Origin: Luscinia megarhynchos
Lineage: Eukaryota; Chordata; Aves; Passeriformes; Turdidae
DNA: 64,000 bases
NCBI GenBank assembly: GCA_034336665.1
Contig: JAPFBE010000002.1
Coordinates: forward strand, 11,944,906 to 12,008,905
Direction of reading: 5' to 3'
Position numbers and translations under genes: made by a program
Notes under the pieces: model-generated
What the model saw: the letters and a program-made list of their open reading frames with translations, nothing else
The model's database searches: none
Told to the model about the DNA's origin: nothing
Shown here: piece by piece, positions 49,881 to 61,736 of the stretch
How the letters are laid out: every line of letters begins with the position of its first letter
Position numbering within the stretch: position 1 is the stretch's first letter

Positions 49881-52143
49881 TTCTTTCCTTTTCTCATTTA
49901 TTTTTAAAACAATGATAATATTTTTACATAAACATATTATTAGTCCAAAGTTTTATTCCATATAGTCAGAAATCCTTCTAGCACCCTCTAGGATGATGTT
50001 ACTGACTTTGCTAGAGACAAGATACATTGGGGTGGCAGGAAAAATTATATTGGGTTCCCATCAAAAAGAACTGTGAAGATTGAGGAAAAGTCACATCATA
50101 GCCCAGTACTAAGACCAAACTTTAGACACCACTAATGAATCATTTTTGGAGCTGCTAATGAGGAAACTCACAAGAGGGAACCAGCAAGAGGAAATCCTTG
50201 AACCTGAGCAGTGCTTCAGACACTTCTGAAACTATAACTCATATAAATAACATACAGCTATAATTTTAAATTTGTGATTCAAACCAATTGCCAATGTTGT
50301 TCCAGCATCCTTCTTCCCAGAAATCTCAACACTGAGACCAAAATCCTTCATCTCAAAACTGTCAGAGGATAAATTTAAGATATAAATCAATAATTTCCAC
50401 AAAGGTCAAGCTGATTGCACCACAGTGGGATTAAGGCCATCATGAAAACAGGCTCAAACTGCCCTCACAGGAAAATACCAGAATTTTACTCCAGTATCTA
50501 ATCACAGTTCATCTCCAATGAAAAAGTGATAGAGGAAGTACAAAAAAAGAAATTAAATTGAACCATCTTATTTTTTTCACATAGAGGTTTCATAACAGTG
50601 GGTTAAAGAATTTAAACCAATAGACCTCACATAAGTTTGAAAGCAATAATTTAAATGCCTGTATATGTGAAACAGCAAGAGCCATTTCAGTTCTCTTTGT
50701 ACTTCCTACCATCTTACTTCAAATGCACATACATTTTTAATTGCTTAGCTTCTCTGTATTATCTTTTGCTATTCTTAGTCTAGGAAGTATTATTGGATGA
50801 GCTTTATCATTTTAATTGTTTTAATTTAATGTTGTTATTTTTAGTTGAAAATCTAATTTGAAATGGCAAAGGGTTAATTATGGAATTTTCCAAGGGATTG
50901 TCTCAAGGAAAGAAAAAGATATGGGATAAAATCAGTGAAATGCTAATTTTAGAATCCAATTTCTACTTCTAATTTTACTTCATAAAGTACTCATATTAAC
51001 CCTAAGCATGGAGAAGTATCTCTAAAATAAACTGTTTTTAATGTTCTTTTGTTTCACATACAAAAAAAATAGACCATGTATTAAAGAAGAACCCTAAGCA
51101 AGATTTTATTTAATTCAATATATTTACACACCTGATTAAACATGAATATCTGAAGACTTCCATGTGTCATTTAAAGTATAAATAGATGTAATTATATGTA
51201 ACAAGCTCTTTGTCTTTCCCAAACTCAGGCTCCTGCACTCCAGAGTTTAACTGTGGCTATTTGTTTAATAATCTCAGTTTCCTGGATTCAAGTGCTTTCA
51301 GAGACTTTATATGAATACTTGAGACAGGATAATTTTAGGCAAACTAAAACCACAAAAGGTATAAAAAAAAACTCTCTGCTGCTCAACAAACATGAACACA
51401 GTCACAACCACAGATCCCTGGCGGGAAAGAAGTCCAAACCAAAAGTTTTTGCATGTGAAATCTGAACCCAAAATCTTGCATTTTGGGGAGATGCAGGAAG
51501 AGTGTTAGCTAAGGAGATTTGTTTCGGTGAAAGCTGTGCATTTAGAGAGGGGGATATTTCAGGGAATGGTCTGCTGCTTCCCAAAAAACCCAAATCCTAT
51601 TCCTGCACTGACATGCCCAGTGACTGATGAGGTTCAGGCAGAAGAAACTCCCCTGCCACTGACCCTTTCAGAGGTATTCCCCAAAACTGCAAAGAGCAAA
51701 AAGTGCTTGGGAGAGCATTTCAGCTGCTCTGGCTCTGCTCTCCCCCGTTCCTCCTATCTGGGAGCTGCTCACTGGTTCCTGTCTCAGCTGGCCTGCTTTG
51801 TTTGTTCAGACTGTAAAAGGAAAAAGGGAAAAGCCCATCTCCTCAGGAGCTTGCCAGTGCAATGAAACAATCTGCAGTTTCTGCTGACTTCCCGGGAGAT
51901 TTTCTGATTTGAGAAAGATATTATGTCTCAGAAAGAAACTCTGGGTTTAAAGGGCAGTAAATCTGTGCAACAGCCCAGTACTCCTGGATCTGTATTTCTA
52001 GTCTCATACACATCTGTGCACAATTAATTTGGTCGGCCACATGAACCTTCCTATTAGAGAGGCCAGCAGGCCTCACTCCATACACAGGAATAAGACACAG
52101 GGGAACCAGCTTCATTTTCAATGCTGCCTGCTCACTGTATCAA

Positions 52144-52171
52144 TTTGAGTAAATCAGTTTGAATAAATCAG
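52144..52171 (+). repeat. Tandem 14-mer, two copies
   Basis: TTTGAGTAAATCAG at 52144-52157 is followed by TTTGAATAAATCAG at 52158-52171, with one mismatch. Confidence 0.8.
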
Positions 52172-55100
52172 CAAAGTGCTCCGTTTCCAGTCCTACAAAG
52201 TGAAAATGGCATAGCTTCTTGACATTTGCAAGGCACTCTTAGCTACTTGAATGATGAGAGGCTGGCTTTAGAAACTTGTTTTTAAACAAATTTCTAATTA
52301 ATCTTGGGAAAATCTTCCAAATCCCACTGCATGGCAGTGGAAGTTGAATCCTTTACCTGTCTTTATTGAAGTCACTCTTCCTGCCCACACATAAGCACAC
52401 ACTTCTTATAAATTTCTCAAACCTCTGCACTTCGCTGGCAAGACATTCCTCATAAAACTCTCAAACAGGCCATTTGTACTCTGGCTATTGAATACATTCA
52501 GAAAAAGGCAAAGTTTACAACTGGCAAATGGAAACAACCAAGTTTATCCTTCATATATTAAATAAAATGAGAATCTTGGGTCATGTAGCTGTTAGCTAAA
52601 TTGAATCTGTCATATATTGCAGCTGCACAACAGGGCATATGTACTTGTCTCTTCATTTAACTTGTCAGCTCTCCATCAAATTTGTAAATAGATGGAATTT
52701 AGATTATAAATTATTCTACCACCTTTGATTATTTATTTACATATGCAGGAAAAAAATGCAAATTTGTGCAAAATTACTAATATATCGTATATATATTTGT
52801 GCACTCTAACTGCTCATAAGGAATTCATTGGGAAAGCTATTTTCTGCTATTTATTTATTATGAAAATCCTGCTTGGAATCTTATCTTTTCAACATCCATC
52901 GATGTGCTTTACTCAAGTGAAGGACTAACAATGCTCTGTAGTTTATGTCTGGCCTCTAGATGATGCTACAATGCTTTTAACTCTGACATTTAAAAGTATG
53001 CAACAGGCAAGCAACTTTGAACTGTACTCACACCATTTGATGCAACACCTTAAGGGCAGCAGAGAAGTGACTCTGTTTACAAAAACAGAAGCAGAGAAGG
53101 AACAAGACCTTTTTCTGTAGAGGGTTTATACTGCAAGTGCATTGGTGTTGAGCACAAGATAAAAATATTATTTGCATTGGTTTGTTGTATTTCATAAGGA
53201 AGACCCTGTAACTTCCTGAAGTCTGTAACAACAACTCTCAAAATCCTAATCCTGCATCCCTGGATTTCTCCACCACCTTAAAGTACCATTCATTCCAATC
53301 TAATCTGTTTTACATGCCATGTATCTGTCACACATGTGGTTCACTGTCAGATAACCATTGATAATGTGACAATTACAGAAAATTTCACTAGTTTCAGGGT
53401 ATAATTTCCTGGAGACTCAGCCTAATTGCAAAGCAGTTGCAGAGCACATTAACTGCCATGGCATTGTCTACGTTGTCCCACTGGGAGGCAAGTTTCTCTC
53501 ACTTTGAGGAGCACTTCTAGCCACACCTAACATCACCCTTGAATAGACCTTGGCTGTTTCCTAATCCTTCTGTTTCCTGTTCCCCACTGATGACTTCCTG
53601 TCCACCTGCTGCCCAGATCCATGAAAGGATGCAGGAAGCCTACAGTTATGGTTCCAACAGTAAAAAGCTGAAAACAAGAGTTGCAGGCAGGTCACCAAGA
53701 CAGTAAAAAAAGATATGGAACTTTTCTAGAAAATCAGATGCACTATAGCAAGCGAATGAATTTTGCCTCAGATGTTCTCCCATTCAGCATCTTGGGAAAA
53801 GGCTTAATGTTGTGAGAAGGGTATGATGAGGTTCTGATAGGTCCTAGTACCTTACACTTAAAAAGAGAGCAAAACTTCAATAGAGCAAGTCAAATCAGTG
53901 ACAGATTTTTTGTTTTAATGCTTTAAAAGGCAGCTACATTTTTAAAATTTACATTTTTTTGCCTGACTGTTCCTGGTGATTGTAAAGAGACTTTTCTGGT
54001 GAAAGTAACTAGCTAATGGCAGCCTCACTGTCATCATCATGTCAGGTTATGCTACACCATCACACAGGTCTTCCTTAAATTGTTTGCCAATAAGTACAAC
54101 TGGACACATATTAAGTGCTTAACATATTAAAAATTCACAGATGCTGCACTCCCAGTAGCGGTTGTATTCTGATTTCTTTAGCATACAGGGCTGGAAAAAA
54201 AGCACTGATCAGTGTTGATCATTTTGCAGGTGGTGCCACCTCCACACATCAAACTAATTGATCTGTTGGAAAGGCTCACATCCAGGTTATTATTAGGATG
54301 TCTAGACAGCTATCCCTACTTTGCCATGTAACCATATCCCTGCTGCAGAGACCAAAAGAGTCTCCTGTTGGAGATATTTCTACTGCCTCAGACAAGCTGA
54401 CTTTTCTGTACTGCATTTCTATACTAAACTAACTAACAATAATTATACACTAAACTTTAATGCTAACCCTATCACTTACACTAAACACAAACTGGGGCCC
54501 CTATAGCCTGGAGAAGACAGTAAAATAATGAATTTACTGTGTGCCCATATAATTGTAGTTCACTCATATGAAAGAACTAATTGCCTGCAGGGCGTGCTCA
54601 GCATCACTCAGTGGCCTGCAGCCAAATGAATCCTTGTAAACTGGGGAAGAGGTGGAAAGGAACTCTGCATCTCTCAATTCTTTCACTCCCAGAGGCTGCC
54701 AAAGACCTCAGCCTCTGGGGCCAGGAGATAAATATGTCAGTGTCTACAGTTGTGTGGAAGATTATTTATGGGAGGTGGGGGAGGGAGTTCACATTTGCCT
54801 TTGCATGAGGTAATCAGTTCCTGTGTATACCTCAGGAAGCTCTTACAAGGCTTTAAAAAAAATTAAGAGGAGATTATCTTATGCTCTCAGTGTCTATCTA
54901 AAGTGTTGCACAACAGTTTCTCTGAGCGTATGGATCTGTAGTTAGACAGTGGTTCATAGATCAGCCAGACAGAAAAGTCTTTCAAAAAGGAGGTGTGGAA
55001 AAAAAAACCACCAAGACCAGCAGCTGAAGAATAGTCATGGCTACAGCTTCTGACAGCTCTTCAGACTGCAGAGAGTTTTTTCTCTGACAGCCCCTTTAAC

Positions 55101-55670
55101 ATTAACCACTTCCTTGTCTTGATTAGATGGCAGTGGCACATCAAGCAAGGGGAGAATTCTAGCAGGCAGTGCTGAAACAGATGGCACTGCCACAGTGCTC
55201 CTCCTGCCAGCCCCCTGGGAAGGAGCCTCTCTACCCTCTAACAAAAGTGGCATGAGCTCAGGTCCATTCCCACAGCACTCTCTGCATCAGAGGAGAGGCA
55301 CCTCAGGAGCAGAGGATGGAGCATGGCACGGGAACAAGCAGACCTGCAAGGGAAAGGCTATGAATGACTAGATCCTAGCAGGTCTGAAATGCCACCATCC
55401 CATTTCTAGTTACTAGAAACCTGTGGCATTTAGGTTCATTTCCAGTTGTAAGCATAAGAGGAAAATATAGGAAATAATGATATGGATGCGCAAAATTAAG
55501 GCCTGGTTTAAATCAAAAGATTATATGATTTGTTTGTTCCCTTTGCCAATGTTCTTGCAAGTATTTATTTTAAACATTGGCTTGCATTTCCACTGATGGG
55601 TAGATGAAAAAATACCCTACCATGCTAGGACTGGAAAGATATCTGAGACAGTAGCATTTTTCTATTTACA

Positions 55671-55707
55671 GTTGTTTTTGTTTTGTTTTTTGTTGTTTTT
55701 TTTTGTT
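55671..55707 (+). repeat. TTTTG-type simple repeat
   Basis: TTG/TTTTG units with a T8 run. Confidence 0.85.
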
Positions 55708-56440
55708 TCAACATCTTTATACTCCTATTCCCTTTCAGATATGTTTATTTCACTTTTGCTATTATAATATCATGGTAATTCAGTGCAATAGCCATGCTAT
55801 AAGACTGGTTACATAAAATGGGCTCCTGGGTTTGTCATTCTTGCCACTTTTTCAGAAGACATGTATCTCTGGAGTTTTTCTGTGCAATATCTCTAGCAGA
55901 TCCTACTCCCCCACAATAATTACAGGTCTGTAGAGGTTGTTGAAACACACATTACTAATCATGGAAAACACAGGAGGGAACAAAATCTACCCAGTCTAAA
56001 AGACTAAAGTGTGTAACTGTAATAAACACCTTCCCTTACAGTCAAAGAGGGACAGATAATGGACAAGGAGAGTTTTCCTTTGCCCCATCTCTTATGTGTA
56101 AATGTTTGCTTCACAGAGTTCTCTCCTAGAAGTAAAAAATAAATTAAAAGATCATTCTACAATAAAAGCTCCAAACAGCATCTCTCTATAACAGTGTTAG
56201 CATAGCATTTTAGTTTATTTTTAATATCTAGGATAAGTAAATCAAGATATAGACTGTAGAGAGCTGACTTTCACCTATCTGCCAGCAACATTAATTTCTC
56301 TACTCCAGATCTCTGACACAGAATAAAATATCTGAAATAAACCTTTAAAAAAGCCTTAAAAAGCTATTCCAGCATACATGAGTTTGGTTACAGAGCTCAG
56401 CCCTCACAGCCATATTGTACAGTCATTAAATTACAGAGTC

Positions 56441-56523
56441 TAGAATCATTAAGGTTGTAAAAACCTCTAAGACTGAGTTCAGCTGTTGACCCAGAAGGAT
56501 CATGTTCACCACTAAATCATGTC
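56441..56523 (-). mobile_element. Outer CR1 LINE, 3' part (interrupted by a younger CR1)
   Basis: TAGAATCATTAAGG, 'aaaacctctaagactgag', 'ttcagctgttgaccc' and 'caccactaaatcatgtc' are the antisense 3' end of a CR1 of the same subgroup as 3063-3575. Similarity breaks at 56523, where another CR1 3' end starts, and resumes at about 57015 with the next expected part of the same element. Confidence 0.85.
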
Positions 56524-57014
56524 ACAGAATCACAGACTCAAAAAATGGTTTGGGTTGGAAGGGACCTTACAGACCAACCAGTTCCAACCCCACAGCTGTG
56601 GGGATAGGGACATCTTTTATTAGATCAGATTGGTCACAGCCTATCCAACCTGACCTCAAACACTTTCTGATGGGACATCCACAAATTCTCTGTTCCAGTG
56701 CCTCACCACTCTCACAGTAAAGGATTTCTTCCTAATACCTCATCCAAACCTACTCTCTTTCAGTTTGAAGGCATTCTCCTGGTCCTATCACTACACACCC
56801 TTGTAAAAATTTATTTTCATCTTTGTTGTAGGCTTCAGGTTCTAGACAGCTGAAATTATGCCTGAAGCCTTTTGTGGGCTGAAAAATCCCAGTTTTTTTA
56901 GCCTTTCCTTAGAGAAGGGAAAAGTGCTGCATGTACCTTGAGTTTGTCCAGGTCCCTGAGAATGGCATCACAGCTATCAAATGTATCAATCTCATCTGAA
57001 ATTTGCTGATATCT
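56524..57014 (-). mobile_element. Inner, younger CR1 LINE inserted into an older CR1
   Basis: It starts with ACAGAATCACAGACTC, then 'tggtttgggttggaagggac', 'ggacatcttttattagatca', 'cctcaccactctcacagtaa', 'cctggtcctatcactacac' and 'gagaagggaaaagtgctgc', and ends with a piece resembling 'tcatctgcaaacttgctgag' (here TCATCTGAAATTTGCTGAT). It is antisense and 5'-truncated at about 57014. The middle (about 56810-56880) is diverged. It lies exactly between two adjoining parts of an older CR1. Confidence 0.88.
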
Positions 57015-57060
57015 CCAAGTGCCACATCCACGTGTCTTTTGAACACTTCCAGGGGTGGTG
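57015..57060 (-). mobile_element. Outer CR1 LINE, continuation after the insertion
   Basis: CCAAGTGCCACATCCACGTG, followed by 'tcttttgaacacttccagg' and 'ggtggtg', is the part of the CR1 that normally follows 'actaaaccatgtc'. The equivalent in the copy at 3063-3575 lies at about 3155-3195. Similarity ends near 57060, the truncated 5' end. Confidence 0.82.
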
Positions 57061-57375
57061 GCTGGAATTTTTTTGAGGATAAACTAAGCTGTTTGGGACT
57101 ATCTGAAAAGGGAATGGAGGTAACAGTTCATGTGCAATCCAGTGGGGGCAGTGGGTTGTGCCTGTCTCTGCCAGGTCCAGCTCTGACCACAACCAGGGCT
57201 GAGTGCCTTTGTCACATTTTCCACTGATGGAGCCAGTTCACGTTTAATCAGATGCTGGTAGGGGCATAAGGCAAGACAACCATTAAGTTTGCCAGAATGT
57301 AGTTCAGCTGGAAAAAAAATTTTTTGAGCAATTTTGATTCAGCAATGTGAGGTTAAACTGGATGGGAGCTTTGAG
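57061..57375. other. Unique non-coding DNA
   Basis: No gene or repeat is recognised between the CR1 nest and the CpG-containing block that follows. Confidence 0.6.
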
Positions 57376-57640
57376 TCACGGGGATTTTAATCTGGGATGA
57401 GACACCCCAGAGTCTGCTCCCTGCATTGCAGCAGCGTGGCCGTGAGGCAAGGCACTGAAGTTAGCAATAGGCTGAAGGTCAGAGCAGAACGTGCAGCGTG
57501 TCAAATGATTCAGAGAATAAACAGACTCAGGAAGGGCAAACACACAGGCTCCAGAGGCAACACAATAGACTGACCTTCTCAACTTTCTTTCTTCAGCCTA
57601 CCACGTCACCAGACGCAAACGCGGGCGAGGAGATAAAATA
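57376..57640. promoter_or_regulatory. CpG-dense island in CpG-poor DNA
   Basis: About ten CpGs occur between 57430 and 57630 (AGCGTGGCCGTG, AACGTGCAGCGTG, CACGTCACC, GACGCAAACGCGGGCGAGG). This is the densest cluster in the window outside repeats. Motifs include a CRE/E-box-like CACGTCA. It overlaps an exon-like segment that starts at 57597. It may be a regulatory element or an exon; there is no TATA box and no obvious first-exon donor. Confidence 0.28.
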
Positions 57641-57748
57641 AATGAAAGATGGATCTCAGCAAGTGGCCAGGCTTCCAGCTACTGGCTGCTCAGCCTGCCT
57701 TGTGTAACAGAGGGCAGGGATGAACACAAAAACAAGTTAGAGTGTTTC
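57597..57748 (+). other. Exon-like segment with 50-codon open frame
   Basis: The acceptor TTCTTTCTTCAG ends at 57596. In the frame starting TAC at 57599, 50 codons are open up to TAA at 57749-57751. The predicted peptide begins with a strongly basic stretch (RRKRGRGDK), then a mixed segment (WISASGQASSYWLL). I do not recognise it. It lies in the most CpG-rich part of the region, which makes it more interesting than similar chance frames, but no conservation can be judged from one sequence. Confidence 0.18.
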
Positions 57749-57818
57749 TAACCAGCTGTTTCAGCTTTAGTACCAACCTGGAAAATATTAGCAGCTGCAT
57801 TTTCAAATAGTTCAGCAC

Positions 57819-57835
57819 AAAAAAAAAAAAAAAAA
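57819..57835 (+). repeat. A17 homopolymer run
   Basis: This is an uninterrupted run of 17 A. Confidence 0.9.
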
Positions 57836-60800
57836 GAGGGTGGAGGATAGAAAAAGTTTAAAAAATAATCCATTGCAGGTATAGATTTGATACAATTTCT
57901 TAGAGAAGACATTGGACAATAGATTTATTTCAATGTCTTGTACAATTTAAAAAAGCAATCAGAGGTAAAGAAAGCATTTCAGCTGTTTTTTGTCTGCCAA
58001 AAAAGTATAAATTCATATTACCAAAATTTTTCACAAACACACATCAAGCTCATCAGATTTTCACAGTCAAAATTATTTTCCAAAAGCCAAAACATTTCAT
58101 TTTGAGATTTTCATAACAGAATATTAAAATTCCAGTCTCACAAGGTTTTGAACACATTTTAGCTTTTATTCAACAGCAAATTAAAATGAAACCAAATGTT
58201 TAACCTGGAACAGTCCCCCATACCCTTGATTAAACTAGCAAAGACATAAACAAACAAAAAAACTTAATTATTTGCACAGCTGAACTACTAATTAGGAAAT
58301 AAAGGCAACATAACTGATGTCTGACTAGTGGCTACTACATCCTACTCCAATATGATCTTTGAATAAAATACAAGCAAGAAAGACCAAAGCAGCTTTGAAC
58401 AGCTCTTTAGTTAAAAGCTGGATCTCACAACATATTCTCACATCAGCTGGATGCTTATATCACTAAAACTTTGCTAAAAAGGGTCTGTGACCACCAGAAA
58501 ATTTGTTTAGGTGAAATCCCCACCAAGAAGCTAATAACTCTCTTTCCTTGAAGGAATAAATTCAAGCCAAACACACAAATATATGAAGTTCCCTTTATAG
58601 ATTTGAGATCCAGAGCTGAGAGGTGCTACATGAGGGTTTCACTACCCTTGAAAACTTTCTTCAGCAATAAAAACAGACCTAAAAGGAAATAGAGCAGGAG
58701 GAAGGAGCTCCTCTGCCCTTATGCTGAGCTGACCCTGGACTGATGACAGCTTCATTTTCCACTTGCCACAGGATGATTTTGGAACAGCCCCAACTGTATG
58801 GAAGTGCTCCCAAAAATCCTGCAGCCCACTTGTGACCTGAAGCAGAGTCCAGCAGCGTGGGTGAATCAGATCAGTTAACACATTGTCACAAATATAATAA
58901 AATAATAAAAATAAACAAAAAATTCCAATACAAAAGAGGAAGAGGGAGAGGGGGGAAAACGGGGAGAGGAAAAGAGAGGAGTGTGCACACTCCCACAGGC
59001 TCTGTTTAAAAGATGTGATCAGAGCAGGGCAGCCCACTTGTTCCTTTCCAAACTGCAAACTAGACTCCATTTCCCAGCAGCTTTCCTGCATACAGAAAGC
59101 TTTCTGTATTTTAAGCAGTATCTTCAATTTAAAATCCAAGCAAACAGCAATTTCAACTGCATAAGTGCCCAAACGAAGAGTGAGCAATCCTCAGCCTGGA
59201 TCTGCTCAGTGACCAAAGGGGTGGGAAAGGGAGGGATTGTCTGTGGCTGGATCCTGAACTAGCATAGCCTCAAAGACAGTTGGAGCTGCCCAGGATTTAC
59301 TGCCATTTATGCAACAATCTGGGCTTCACAGCAGTGCTGGTTTGGCAGAGCATGACTCTGTTTTGCATTCTCTCTACTGCAAAGGAGTTGTTTTCGCTGT
59401 GCTTATAACCAGGGAAGGAGTTCCCTTCTGTCTGAGGCCATAGCAGCCAGTTAATTCCATCCAGGACAAGCTCTTGTTGCACTGGAGCAGTGGCAAGTCT
59501 GCCTGGCTGAAACAGCCACTCGGGAATTCTCCAGCACTTGAAGGCAATGAGGGTCCAATCCTGTGTGCAGGGCACAGTGGTCGAGCTGCTACACACACGT
59601 TGTTGTCTTGCACACCAGGAGCAGGTGGCACCCAGCAGCCAAAGGCCTTGCTTGCTCCTCAGAGGTAGCAGGTAAAGAGCCTTCTGTCAGAAGTGCCAAA
59701 CTCCTGGTTGCTTCTATACAAAGATGGACAGCAGAAGCTTTACTTAAATTTGGAGTTAATATATTACTGCTTGAGAGATTTTGAAAGCCTTAGTCATCAG
59801 TTTTGGGGCAAGGAGCATTCAAGTGGCCTCAGGACACTGTAAAGGATTACTGCATGGCTGCAGCTAATGCAAACTCATCCCTGAGCTGTTTGCTTCTCCT
59901 TTGATACAAGATTATTTTGGTTCACTGTGTTATTTTACAGGTTTTGGGGGTTTTTTACTTCCATTTTTTTCTTTACTTTCATCGAACTACAACAATTTAT
60001 TAGCCATCCCCTTGGATATATTCCAAATATTAAGTGGTTTTGTGCCATTGGGAGGTCATGACTTCAGCAAATGAGGAATTCACTGTACCAAGACCTCTTT
60101 TCTGAGAATTGTCATAGCCCTGCACTGCACTGCCCAGCACCTCAGCTCCTGGAGTGCAATGCAAGCTCTGCCTTTCCTCCCTCTGGTGTACTGTGTTAGA
60201 TTGTGCTCCAGACCATACAAAAATAGCTTAAATTGCTTCTGGACTTGAAGCAGCCTGGCAAACAGACTAATGTTTTAATAGTGCTGTTAGATGCCCCATG
60301 GATGGAGCAATAACTCATACCCCCTATGCAAGGAAATACTGAACAGCAAAATCACAGTGGCCCAAGAGCACTTGCAGCGAGCACACCTGCTGCCACACAC
60401 CTGAAGCTCTGCCTCCACTGATGTTTCTGCCCAGAGTTCTGTGTCCTGACTGTCTTCTTTGCAGGCTGCCCTCCACCCTGTTAGTAATCAGTTGGTCCAA
60501 GGCTGGTATTCAGCAGCTGAGACACATCTGATGCCACCTGTGTGTCATGGGATATCTGAGACACTGGTGCAAATCCAGTGGATCCAGCTCAGGAGTCCCC
60601 ACCCTCACAGCCAGGCAGCCAGAGGCAGGACAGGGCCTCTGAGGCCATATAAAATGTCATTCAGCCCTGCTTCTATGCACCTTCATTGCTCTGTAATACA
60701 CATCATGAGCTATTATTTAGGCTCAGCTCCTGTCCATAAAGCTTCAGTGAGGAACTCTTACTTCAGCTAAAAAAGAAATCCAGATGTGCTCTAGAGGTGT

Positions 60801-61705
60801 TTATGAAGACTGAGATGACACAGAGAGATTCTGTAGTTAATTAGAATTAACACCAAAGAAAAGCTTCAATCTTTTCAATGAGCCCCTAAATCTTGTCCTA
60901 AAAGAACTTCTTCTCAATTGAATTACCTATCTCCAAAGAGATACTCCACTTAAAAAACTATACATTGGATGAAATCTTGGGCACAGACTGTGATTTAACT
61001 TCTCAATTTGTATGTGCTGCCTGAATAGCTTTGAGATGTTACAGCAGTCAGTGCCAATTTATTCCAAAGGATTATAATCATTCACTATAAATCACAGAGG
61101 TGCCACACTAAAGCCTTGTTGCTGTGGGATTCAGAATATTTTGGGCTGGGGATTTACTGGTTTAGTACCTCTTTTGTTCATTCTAAAACTGCTGTCATAT
61201 TTTGAGTCTTACAGAGTATGGCTTTGTAAAGTTACGCTCCTTCGTAAATTAAACTGCTTAGCAAAAGTGCTTAGTAATGATTTTACATTTTGGCTTAAAC
61301 ACAAACCTTTTTACTTTGTTGTATTACAGCCTTGTGGAGCTATCAGCTGATTTAATATCCTGCTTTTCTAGCTTCCCTTTTAGCTGAGACTTTCATATAG
61401 TCCTTCAACCGTTTTGATTCTTCTTCCACAATTCACAGAAAAAAAATGTCATTTTCCTCTGTAATGGGAACAAAAAAGTGACTTTTGAAATGAGCAAGGA
61501 TCATTACATAAAAAGTAGTCTCTTCACAGATTTTGTCAGATCTCACAAAAAAAGAGCTTTAAAAATACAGTGTGGGCCATATATGTATTTAATATAATGC
61601 CTGAAATGACAGTAATACTTCTCAGGGGATTTGTGAGAATAAAGTCATTAATATTTGCACAAGGTTTTCAGATCAGCCTTTCTCTTTTGCCTTGTTTTGC
61701 TGGTT

Positions 61706-61736
<31 letters not shown>

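Larger units (their letters stand above)
48303..56440. other. Unique non-coding DNA
   Basis: No gene was recognised. It contains a short CR1 piece (49667-49725), a TG-rich tract (49831-49880), a tandem 14-mer (52144-52171) and a TTTTG tract (55671-55707). Confidence 0.6.

Noticed and set aside
58642..59187. 181-codon open frame on the minus strand, longest in the window
   Set aside because: Its hydrophobic part comes from a low-complexity purine-rich stretch on the plus strand (around 58910-58980). No recognisable domain or splice context is present.
61711..61736. A26, A24 (19712) and T21/T18 (7494, 10641) runs as tails of retrocopied genes or SINEs
   Set aside because: No processed gene copy, SINE body or flanking duplication could be seen beside any of them.
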